Origin: Bryobacterales bacterium
GTDB taxonomy: Bacteria > Acidobacteriota > Terriglobia > Bryobacterales > Bryobacteraceae
DNA: 10,904 nt
NCBI GenBank assembly: GCA_016880505.1
Contig: JAEHDI010000193.1
Span: forward strand, 1-10,904
Direction: 5' to 3'
Position numbers and translations under genes: made by a program. Each line of letters begins with the position of its first letter. Position 1 is the stretch's first letter. This document shows, piece by piece, positions 1-6,791 of this stretch. Below the pieces are notes generated by a model. That model searched no databases, was not told the DNA's origin, and saw only the letters and a program-made list of their open reading frames with translations.

Positions 1-1
1 A

Positions 2-787
2 GCGTATCTCGCGGGGGCCGACATCGCCTTTCTTAATCTCGAGTCGCCGTTCAGCGACCGCGGCCGGCCGGTCGAGAAGGGCATGGTGTTCAAGGCCGAA
101 CCGGAGATGATCGATGGTCTGCTGATGGCGGAAGTGGACGTGGTGTCGACGGCCAACAACCATGCCCGTGACTGTGGGGACTACGGTCTTGAGTTCACGC
201 TGGGCTGGCTGGCGCGGCACGGTGTTGCGGCCGCCGGCACCGGGATGACCGAGGAGGAATCACGCAGAGGTGCAGTGCTCGAGAGAAACGGCGTTCGCTT
301 CGGTTTTCTCGCCTACACGTACGATCAGTCCAACGGAAATCATCCCAAGCCCGATCCCCGCGTCGCCATGTTGGATCCAGAGCGAATGAGGGAGGACATT
401 GCCGGGATGAAAGCCCGGGCCGATGTGGTGATCGTTTCCATGCACGCCGGCGTTGAGTACCAGCCGAAACCGAACGAGCAACAGATTCGCTTTGCCCGCG
501 CCGCCATCGATGCCGGCGCCCGGCTCGTCGTCGGCCATCACCCCCACGTCGTGCAGCCGGTCGAGAAATACGGCGAGGGAGTGATCTTCTACTCGCTCGG
601 GAATCTGATCTTCGACCAGTTCCATCGCCGGGAAACGCAGCGCGGGCTCCTTTCGGAGGTCACTTTTCGCGGTAAGTGGCTGGAGCGGGTGGAATTACGG
701 GATCTCGAGATACCGCGCGGGGCGCCGCAATTGTCCGGCCTGCCCTCCGTTTTCTTGGACCGATCTATTGCTCCAGCCGGCGGGTGA
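2..787 (+). CDS. CapA-family (PGA_cap) metallophosphatase-like protein, 5' partial
   Basis: The frame is open from base 2 to the TGA at 785-787 and shows 261 residues; the start lies before the window. The family is clear from motifs in order: an N-terminal strand ending in NLES (bases 41-52), a STANNHARDCGDYG block (bases 146-187), then VIVSMHAG followed by GHHPHVVQPVEKYG and FYSLGNLIFDQ (bases 425-620). CapA/PGA_cap proteins have a calcineurin-like metallophosphatase fold and are linked to poly-gamma-glutamate or capsule production, often at the cell surface; the Asn-His and His-His-Pro-His residues are the likely metal ligands. Family members are usually 350-400 residues, so about 100 residues including any signal peptide are probably missing. 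Its 3' end overlaps the convergent J-domain gene by 23 bp. The substrate is unknown; many family members are not in true poly-gamma-glutamate operons. Family assignment is firm, the precise role is not. Confidence 0.9.
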   Translation, partial: AYLAGADIAFLNLESPFSDRGRPVEKGMVFKAEPEMIDGLLMAEVDVVSTANNHARDCGDYGLEFTLGWLARHGVAAAGTGMTEEESRRGAVLERNGVRFGFLAYTYDQSNGNHPKPDPRVAMLDPERMREDIAGMKARADVVIVSMHAGVEYQPKPNEQQIRFARAAIDAGARLVVGHHPHVVQPVEKYGEGVIFYSLGNLIFDQFHRRETQRGLLSEVTFRGKWLERVELRDLEIPRGAPQLSGLPSVFLDRSIAPAGG

Positions 788-1850
788 GCACCGAGGTTCC
801 CGACACCAGTCCCATTTGGTTGCCGAGTTCCAAGGCGGTCCAGTTCACTTCGAGAGAGTGGTCCGAGACGAGCCGGAGCCGGACCTCACCTCGCGCTCCC
901 CCCACGCCCGTCCAGTTAAGGTGGGCGGCGTCCCGTTCCGCTTCGCCTTCGAACTGGAACCGTACTTCCGAAGGAATCGCCCGGTCCGTGATGAGGTATC
1001 GAGCACGATAACGGCCGCGAATCGATCCGTTGTGCTCCGAAATCACCATCTCAATGTAGTCCGGTGGGTAGAGCGCCATGGAACCGCTGGTTAGGGGCAG
1101 CGGAACGTAGACCCAGGTCCCCGCCCACCGTCCGTGGATGGCGTCGGGTGGGGGAATGCCCGAGATCGCTGGAGAAGCGCTGGCGGGAGATCGTCCGGCG
1201 GGCGGCACGTGGGCTGGTGGCGCCGATGTGTCTTCTCCGGCGCTCCGGAACTCCTCCCGTGCCTGGAAATCATGCTCGGCAAGCTGCGCCAACGCCGTGT
1301 CCCGCTCGGACCGGGCGGCCTCCAGTTCCTGGCGCAATGCAATCAGCTCGGACGACAAGGCTGCAACCTGACGCCGGCGAGCCGTGTCCGGCATCACGGC
1401 GCGTGGGGGCATCGCACTTGCTCTCGGGCCGGCGCTGGTTTTCCCGACCGCTGAAGCCGGTTGCGGGGGCGGAGAAGCCTGTGTGCCAACGTACCCGCAC
1501 ATCGCGGCGCCGGCGATCAGCGCGGTGACCACCCAGGTTGCGTCACCAGCGGCCAGGCCGCGCCGCTGGTGAGGGAAGGCACGCGCCGGACGGAGGGCCA
1601 CAAGACCGGGATACTGCGCGCCTCCGCTTTCCCCGTCCCGCAGGCTTAAGTCGTACTTCCGCCGCTCGACCGGGTCACCCAGCGTCTCGTGAATCCGGTT
1701 GAGCCGCTTCATCTGGACCTCGGCCAGCCGCCGGACGCTCTCGTCGGGTTGCTGGTCCGGATGCAGAAGACGGGCCAGGTTCCGGTAGGCACGGTGAATC
1801 TCATCCGCCGAGGCATTCTCCGCCAGCCCGAGTTCTTCGTAGTAGTTCAC
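765..1850 (-). CDS. Membrane-anchored J-domain (DnaJ-like) protein with coiled coil and beta-rich C-terminal domain
   Basis: This 361-residue protein begins with a J domain (about residues 3-68) containing the HPD motif at 30-32, which stimulates ATP hydrolysis by a DnaK/Hsp70 partner. The G/F region, zinc fingers and CTD of true DnaJ are absent, so it is a type III J protein. A hydrophobic segment at about 104-122 looks like one membrane span; a proline/alanine-rich stretch, a charged coiled coil (about 157-196) and another proline-rich linker follow. A beta-rich domain occupies 236-357 (starts near GRWAGTW, ends near SGTSVLTRR). With the J domain in the cytoplasm the C-terminal part would be periplasmic; this topology is inference. 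The start is GTG at 1850; a GGAGG (1864-1868, complement) lies 13 nt upstream, somewhat far. It is divergent from the glycan gene pair and convergent with the CapA gene. I recall similar architectures in Acidobacteriota but cannot name the tail domain. The J domain is certain; the cellular job is not. Confidence 0.88.
   Translation of the reverse strand: MNYYEELGLAENASADEIHRAYRNLARLLHPDQQPDESVRRLAEVQMKRLNRIHETLGDPVERRKYDLSLRDGESGGAQYPGLVALRPARAFPHQRRGLAAGDATWVVTALIAGAAMCGYVGTQASPPPQPASAVGKTSAGPRASAMPPRAVMPDTARRRQVAALSSELIALRQELEAARSERDTALAQLAEHDFQAREEFRSAGEDTSAPPAHVPPAGRSPASASPAISGIPPPDAIHGRWAGTWVYVPLPLTSGSMALYPPDYIEMVISEHNGSIRGRYRARYLITDRAIPSEVRFQFEGEAERDAAHLNWTGVGGARGEVRLRLVSDHSLEVNWTALELGNQMGLVSGTSVLTRRLEQ
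769..790. other. Short inverted repeat across the two convergent stop codons
   Basis: TGCTC at 769-773 and GAGCA at 786-790 form a perfect 5-bp inverted repeat with a 12-nt GC-rich loop. It sits in the overlap where the CapA gene ends (787) and the J-domain gene ends (765). A hairpin here could mark the 3' ends of both transcripts, but no T-run follows on either strand, so an intrinsic terminator is not demonstrated. It may be chance. Confidence 0.2.
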
Positions 1851-1969
1851 TGCGCGCGATGCGCCTCCGGGTAACCCATCGGCAGAACCGCCGGTTTAAA
1901 GTAGGTCTGATAGCCTTATGCAGTTACACAGCCGCGACCAAAGGGAGCGGTCATGAGGAATCGCTTGAA
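1851..1969. promoter_or_regulatory. Divergent intergenic region, probable promoters for the J-domain gene and the glycan gene pair
   Basis: These 119 bp separate the GTG of the - strand J-domain gene from the chosen ATG of the + strand toroid gene, so promoters for both should lie here or close by. The AT-richest part is 1895-1927. A weak sigma70-like pairing for the + strand would be GGTTTA (1893-1898) and TTATGC (1916-1921) with a 17-nt spacer; the -35 match is poor. Short interrupted repeats (AACC at 1886-1889 with GGTT at 1893-1896; GACC at 1936-1939 with GGTC at 1949-1952) are too short to call operators. The location is supported; the individual boxes are speculative. Confidence 0.35.
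1955..1960 (+). promoter_or_regulatory. Ribosome binding site fixing the start of the toroid gene at 1970
   Basis: GAGGAA at 1955-1960 is a good Shine-Dalgarno sequence placed 9 nt before the ATG at 1970. The frame is open further upstream to an ATG at 1859, but the extra 37 residues are not family-like, and using them would make the gene start almost abut the divergent J-domain gene, leaving no room for promoters. This supports the shorter protein. Confidence 0.65.
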
Positions 1970-3091
1970 ATGAGCCACGTCCGGGTTCTTCCGTACCTGG
2001 AGGCGCAGCGTCGCGGGCAAACGGCCCCGCGATTACCCTCGAGTGCGAGGATGGGGGACTGGCTCGCTCGTGCGCCGATCGTCGTTGCCGAAGGACCCGA
2101 GCGCGGCGGTGTCGTTGGCTGGCTGGACGAAGACGGAGTGGCGCCCTTCGTCTATGGCGAGGCGAGCGGCTACTATCTGACGTTCTTGACGTGGCTGGCC
2201 CGCGAAACGGGCATTTCGTTCACGACATGGGCGCGGAGGGAGGCGGTGCTGAGCTGGTGCCGCCGCCGGCTGGAAGGGAATCGGGTCCCGCCCACCCGCT
2301 GTATCTTGAACGGGTACGCGCCTGACTGGCGGAACGGTTTCCAGTTTTCCTTCGATCTGGCGATGGTGCTGCGCGGTCTGGTCCACGCCGGGTGCGAGTC
2401 TCCGTCCCGGTCGCTGTTGGCATACCTGTGTCGTTTTGTATCTCCGGCCGGAACGCTGCGTGCCGCTCTCCCTCTGAATAAAAAGTTCGCGGACGTCCAT
2501 CGCTGGTCCGTCGAACCCGGGCCGTATCAGTTGAAAACAGTCGCGGCTATCCTCTCCGCCTCGGACTTCGGCATTCCCTGGGCACTGCGGACCGCCGTGG
2601 GCCGGAGCATCGATCGCTGGTGGCGCAGGACGGATCTGGCCGGGGAGGCTCATCCTCTCCTTTACTCCATTGAGGGATTGATGCTCTGCGGTTACTACTT
2701 GGGTGATCCATCGCTGTGGAGGACGGCGGCCGAAACCTACGCGCGACTGCTGGACTACCAGGCGGCGGACGGCGGACTCGCCGCCTCGGTTCCGGATTCG
2801 GGCTCCGTTCAACGATCCGATGTCATCGCCCAGACTCTGCGGATCGGCTGCCTGCTGCGCCACCTCGGACATCTGAAGCCAAACTGGGATTCGAGACTCG
2901 AGGGCCTTGCTTCGGCCCTGGATCGCTTCTTGCTCGCCGACGGCGCGGTGAGCTTTCTCGATCCCCAGGTGGCCGCCAGCACGCACCGCAACACGTGGTG
3001 CGCCATGTTCGCGCACCAGGCTTACTGGCTGTATGGAGGGCTTCTTAGTGGAGCAGCGGTGCCCGCGAGTTTCCTGGATGGGATGGTCTGA
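1970..3091 (+). CDS. Alpha/alpha-toroid (terpenoid cyclase / six-hairpin glycosidase-like) protein, putative polysaccharide-locus protein
   Basis: This 373-residue protein has no signal peptide and appears cytoplasmic. It is built of repeated amphipathic helix pairs, as in alpha/alpha-toroid folds (prenyltransferase/terpenoid cyclase and six-hairpin glycosidase superfamilies). Recognisable blocks are GEASGYY (63-69), FQFSFDLAMVLRGL (124-137), HPLLYSIEGLMLCG (228-241), RSDVIAQTLRIG (282-293) and NTWCAMFAHQA (341-351). I associate this block pattern with poorly characterised proteins of capsule, O-antigen and exopolysaccharide loci, sometimes labelled prenyltransferase-like, but no DxDD or other cyclase motif is visible and no reaction can be assigned. 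The start at 1970 is favoured by its Shine-Dalgarno site. The gene ends 2 nt before the giant fusion glycosyltransferase, which strongly suggests one operon with coupled translation and a joint role in glycan building. The fold class is a fair inference; a function as epimerase, lyase or binding protein is open. Confidence 0.75.
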   Translation: MSHVRVLPYLEAQRRGQTAPRLPSSARMGDWLARAPIVVAEGPERGGVVGWLDEDGVAPFVYGEASGYYLTFLTWLARETGISFTTWARREAVLSWCRRRLEGNRVPPTRCILNGYAPDWRNGFQFSFDLAMVLRGLVHAGCESPSRSLLAYLCRFVSPAGTLRAALPLNKKFADVHRWSVEPGPYQLKTVAAILSASDFGIPWALRTAVGRSIDRWWRRTDLAGEAHPLLYSIEGLMLCGYYLGDPSLWRTAAETYARLLDYQAADGGLAASVPDSGSVQRSDVIAQTLRIGCLLRHLGHLKPNWDSRLEGLASALDRFLLADGAVSFLDPQVAASTHRNTWCAMFAHQAYWLYGGLLSGAAVPASFLDGMV

Positions 3092-3093
3092 CG

Positions 3094-6000
3094 ATGGAAC
3101 CTCCCGAAGTCCCGCTGGCCGATGAGATAACCTGCGATCTTCCACGCGTGCTTTGGATTGAACTAACGTCCCGCTGCCCCTTCGACTGTATCTTTTGCTC
3201 ACGCAAGACGCTGCGCGGCGCGGGAAACCACATGGATTTCGAGCTCTACCGCCGGATTCTGGATCAACTTCGCAATCCGGAAATCATCCGTCTGAACTAT
3301 TCTGGGGAATCGATTCACTACCCGCGGCTGGCGGAAGCGATCGAGCTGGCGCACGGGACGGGCGCGCGAACCGAGTTGGTCTCGGCGTTTGCATCGGCGC
3401 CGAGGCGCCCGCTCGAATCGCTGGTCACCCGCGGGCTTGACCGGCTGACCGTGTCGCTGCACACCACGGCTTCCACTCAGTTTGAAGAGATATACCGCTA
3501 CAGCTCTCTCGACGATCTGCGAGTGAAGCTGGCGCTCCTGCTTCGCCTGCGGGAAGAGCGCGGAACGGCAAAACCCTCGCTGGATTTCGCCTTCGTGGCG
3601 ATGCACCGCAACCTCGATCAACTGCTCCCAATTGCCGAGTTCGCCAGGGAGTGCGGAGTAAGGGCAATCCGCGTCTTTCCTGTCATCCGTCGTGACGAGA
3701 TCCCTTGTCGTTTCGATCAGGAGCTGGAGGACGGGCGCTTGCGCGCCTCCTTTCAACGGGAAATCTGGGAAACCGTCGAGCGGGTGCGGCAACTCTGCCC
3801 GGACATCCAATTCGGCGTGACGCCCGCCGAAACACTCGATGAGCCGGCGCTCGGCCCCCACCCCCGGCCGTGTACCGGGGCGCTGCCGCCGGGAGGACGG
3901 ATCTATTCGTGTGAGCAGAACCCTTGGGACACGGCTCACATTCTGGCAAACGGCGACGTCGTGGTGTGTGAGGTCCACGACAAAGCGAGCATGGGGAACC
4001 TCAACGACGTTCCCCTCGAGCAACTCTGGCACGGCCCGAAATACAGCGCGTTTCGGCGCCGCTACGCCGATGGCGAAGACCCGGTGTGTTGCCGCTGTCC
4101 CTACAAGATTGCCTACGCCCCGTCGGCAATGCGCTGCTGCGTGGAAGCGGGGGACGGGATGAGCTATCAGCTCGCCCGCGGCTGGCACTTGCCTGCGGAC
4201 GAAGTTGCCATCTGGAGCAAGCCGCATTGCTGGATGGTGTTGAAAGGCAACGGACACGGCGCCAGGCTTCGGATTCAGGGCGCCTTGCCTCCGGGCCACG
4301 ACGGCTCGTCCAACACCCTTGCCCTGCGAGCCGGAGGCCGCTACCTCGGTTCGGTCGAAAACCCGTCGGGTTCTATGCTGGCCTTCGATTCCGCATTCAC
4401 CTTGCCCGGCGATGCCGACACGGTGACGATCGAGTGTTCGACAAGCGCTGTCTGCCGCCCGGCGGACCAGGGCGGCAGCCCCGACGAGCGCGAGTTGGGC
4501 TTTGCCTTGATCCGGGCGGCCATCGAACGGAAGGAATCTCGCTGGCTGCGGTGGTCGTTGTCCGCGGCCGACTTCCTCGTCCCCATCGCGAAACGCGTGC
4601 GCCCCTTTCGCAGACGTCTGGCCTCTGCCTGGTGTCCCGGAATCAGCGTTCTCATCCCCGAGCGCGGCTCGCCGGAAATGCTTCGCGAATGCCTTGCCGG
4701 CGTTCGGGCGGCGGTGAGCCAAACGCTCGAACCGGTCGAGATCCTCGTTGTGGTCAATGGTGCGCCGCTTTCGCAATACCGGGAAGTTGCGCGTGACTTC
4801 CCGGAAACCGTTTGGCTCGCCAGCCCGCAGCCCTTGAGTTTTGCCCAGGCGGTGCGGCGGGGAGTGCGGCGTGCCAAGTACGACTGGGTCTTCCTCCTCA
4901 ACAGCGATGCCGTGCCCGAGCCGGACGCGCTGGCCCAACTGTTGCCGTGGCGCGGGCCGCACGTTTTTGCGGTCGCCTCCCGGATCGTTCTCCCCGACGC
5001 TTCGCAGCGCCAAGAGGAGACCGGCTGGACGGATCTCCGGCGCGTGCGCGGTGAGGTCGAGATCTTCGACGTGGCGCCGGAGGACGAGCAGACTGTGAGG
5101 GGCTCTCTCTACGCCGGCGGTGGCGCCTCCTTATTCCGGAAAGCGCTGCTACGGCGCTTTCTGGCCCGAAAAGATCCTTACGCACCGTTTTACTGGGAAG
5201 ATGTCGAGTGGGGCGTGCGCGCGTGGCGCGCCGGCTACGAGGTGCTGTTTGCGCCGAAATCGCGGGTCCGTCACCGCCGAAGAGCGACGGTGTCACGCTA
5301 CTATAAGGACCGCGAAGTTGACAGGATTTTCCGGCGCAACCAGATACAGTTTGCGCTCAGGAACCGCTTTGATGACGGTGGCGCGCACCGGTTGCTCGCT
5401 GGTCTCGTAGAGGAGGATCCCGCCACACAGGAGGAGATCCTGAAGCCCGGGAACTGCCTGCGACTTCTGTGGGCGCGCGTTAGGGCGAGCGCCGCTCGAA
5501 ATGCGGACTTCTGCTTCCCCTACGTCCGCCGGAAGTTTTATCCCACCCCGTTCCAGTCCCTGCCGGAAGGTCGCGCGATCCTGGTGGCCTCCCCGTATGC
5601 AGTCTTCCCGCCGGCCCACGGTGGCGCTGTCCGCCTGGCACGCCTGCTCGAACACTTGAAACGCCAGCGCAAGATCGTGCTGTTGAGTGACGAAGAATCC
5701 TGCTATCAGGAACAGGCCTTACCTTACTTCGCCGGCCTGGCCGCCGTGCACCTGGTTGGGGGCAGGCGTGAGATGTGCGAGCAGCAGGCGGACCGGATCG
5801 GCCGCATCCTCAGCCATTCCCATGACATCCTGAAGCGCGAGGCCATCCGGCTGGCGGAAAGTTACTCTGCCGGCGCCGTCCAGGTGGAGTTCGTCGAGTT
5901 AGCCAAGCTGGTCGAGGCCCGCGAAGGCGCTGCTCCCTGGTTTCTCACGCTTCACGAGGTGCTGTTGGAGTCCGGAGGCCGCTCCGAAGAGGACCTCTTC

Positions 6001-6771
6001 GAGAACGAATGGATCGGCCGCTACGATGCTGTGATCACCTGCTCGCCGGAGGATGCAGCGCTGCTCCGCCACCGGGACGTCCTGGTCGCGCCGAACGGCG
6101 TGGAGATGAGAGGCAATGTGTATGTGCCATCCCGGGGACGCCGCACAATCGCGTTCCTCGGCCCCTTTCGCTACCAGCCGAATTGGGACGGCATCCAGCG
6201 GTTCCTTTCGTGCGTTTACCCCCGACTCGTTCGCGCGCTCCCCGGCGTGGGCATCGATGTCTTTGGCGGCGTCGGGGCGCCGGAGCTGGCCGCTGGGGTC
6301 GAGTGCTTCCGCCAGCCCGGTGTGCGGGTGCATGATCATGTCGAAGACGTGGGCCGGCGGCTCGATGCCTGCGCCGTCACCATCAACCCGCTCGGGCAGA
6401 CACGCGGATCCTGTCTGAAGGTGATCGAGTCTCTGGCCGCGGGCCGTGTGTGCGTATCCACGGTCGCGGGTGCGCGTGGTTTCCTTCGGGACGGCTTCCG
6501 CTCGCTGGTTGCGGTTCCCCGCGTTGAGGACTTTCTCGAGCCGCTCGGTCTCCTGCTCTCCGAGGAAGCCCGCCGCCTGGAGCTCGAGCCGCCCCAGACA
6601 GCGCTCCTGGAACGCTACCGTTGGGAGCATGCGGCGCGCAAACAGCTCGATTTGTACCGCCGCTACAGTGAGGCGTCGCAGCGAGCCCCATTGTGGCGCA
6701 GCCTTTACAAGTTGCTGAAAAACCCGCTGGACGGGTCGGCAACCTATCCGGCGAGTGGCGCAAGTCGTTGA
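3094..6771 (+). CDS. Radical SAM/SPASM - beta domain - GT2 - GT4 four-part fusion protein (1225 aa)
   Basis: Four modules lie in one uninterrupted frame. Residues 15-350 are a radical SAM enzyme: C28-x3-C32-x2-C35 binds the 4Fe-4S cluster that cleaves S-adenosylmethionine, and a SPASM/twitch-like tail follows (C273-x3-PW, NGDVVVC292, MGNL, a LWHGPKYSAFRRR block, C332-C333-x-C335) that likely holds an auxiliary cluster. Residues about 365-475 are a beta-rich accessory domain ending in a DERELGFAL block. Residues about 515-745 are a GT2 (GT-A) glycosyltransferase: ISVLIPERGSPE at the nucleotide-sugar fold start, a DxD-equivalent LLNSDAVPEPD (601-611) and a WED motif at 701-703. Residues about 825-1190 are a GT4-type GT-B glycosyltransferase: PPAHGGAVR (839-847), FLGPFRYQPNWDG (1021-1033) and a LKVIESLAAG donor-site motif (1108-1117). 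No signal peptide or membrane span is seen, so it should act in the cytoplasm. The start lies 2 nt after the toroid gene stop with only a weak purine stretch before it, consistent with translational coupling. The likely job is assembly plus radical modification of a surface glycan; acceptor and sugars are unknown. Confidence 0.92.
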   Translation: MEPPEVPLADEITCDLPRVLWIELTSRCPFDCIFCSRKTLRGAGNHMDFELYRRILDQLRNPEIIRLNYSGESIHYPRLAEAIELAHGTGARTELVSAFASAPRRPLESLVTRGLDRLTVSLHTTASTQFEEIYRYSSLDDLRVKLALLLRLREERGTAKPSLDFAFVAMHRNLDQLLPIAEFARECGVRAIRVFPVIRRDEIPCRFDQELEDGRLRASFQREIWETVERVRQLCPDIQFGVTPAETLDEPALGPHPRPCTGALPPGGRIYSCEQNPWDTAHILANGDVVVCEVHDKASMGNLNDVPLEQLWHGPKYSAFRRRYADGEDPVCCRCPYKIAYAPSAMRCCVEAGDGMSYQLARGWHLPADEVAIWSKPHCWMVLKGNGHGARLRIQGALPPGHDGSSNTLALRAGGRYLGSVENPSGSMLAFDSAFTLPGDADTVTIECSTSAVCRPADQGGSPDERELGFALIRAAIERKESRWLRWSLSAADFLVPIAKRVRPFRRRLASAWCPGISVLIPERGSPEMLRECLAGVRAAVSQTLEPVEILVVVNGAPLSQYREVARDFPETVWLASPQPLSFAQAVRRGVRRAKYDWVFLLNSDAVPEPDALAQLLPWRGPHVFAVASRIVLPDASQRQEETGWTDLRRVRGEVEIFDVAPEDEQTVRGSLYAGGGASLFRKALLRRFLARKDPYAPFYWEDVEWGVRAWRAGYEVLFAPKSRVRHRRRATVSRYYKDREVDRIFRRNQIQFALRNRFDDGGAHRLLAGLVEEDPATQEEILKPGNCLRLLWARVRASAARNADFCFPYVRRKFYPTPFQSLPEGRAILVASPYAVFPPAHGGAVRLARLLEHLKRQRKIVLLSDEESCYQEQALPYFAGLAAVHLVGGRREMCEQQADRIGRILSHSHDILKREAIRLAESYSAGAVQVEFVELAKLVEAREGAAPWFLTLHEVLLESGGRSEEDLFENEWIGRYDAVITCSPEDAALLRHRDVLVAPNGVEMRGNVYVPSRGRRTIAFLGPFRYQPNWDGIQRFLSCVYPRLVRALPGVGIDVFGGVGAPELAAGVECFRQPGVRVHDHVEDVGRRLDACAVTINPLGQTRGSCLKVIESLAAGRVCVSTVAGARGFLRDGFRSLVAVPRVEDFLEPLGLLLSEEARRLELEPPQTALLERYRWEHAARKQLDLYRRYSEASQRAPLWRSLYKLLKNPLDGSATYPASGASR

Positions 6772-6791
6772 CCGAAAGCTGTGAAAAAGCC
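6772..6791. other. 20-bp gap between convergent stop codons
   Basis: The fusion gene stop (6771) and the oxidoreductase stop (6792 on the - strand) are only 20 bp apart. A run of five A at 6784-6788 reads as five T on the - strand just after that gene's stop, but no convincing GC stem precedes it. No terminator can be called, so each transcript may run into the opposite gene. Confidence 0.4.

Noticed and set aside
1859..1969. N-terminal extension of the toroid protein to an ATG at 1859
   Set aside because: No ribosome site is visible for it, it would abut the divergent gene, and the residues look like translated intergenic DNA; GAGGAA supports 1970.
2033..3202. 389-residue open frame on the - strand across the toroid gene
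   Set aside because: Low-complexity Arg/Gln/Pro-rich translation without a family match; the + strand frame has regular helical repeats and operon spacing.
3199..5013. 604-residue open frame on the - strand inside the fusion gene
   Set aside because: It lies antisense to a frame with clear radical SAM and GT motifs; its translation is Arg/Pro/Ala-rich with no recognisable domain, as expected of a GC-driven shadow.
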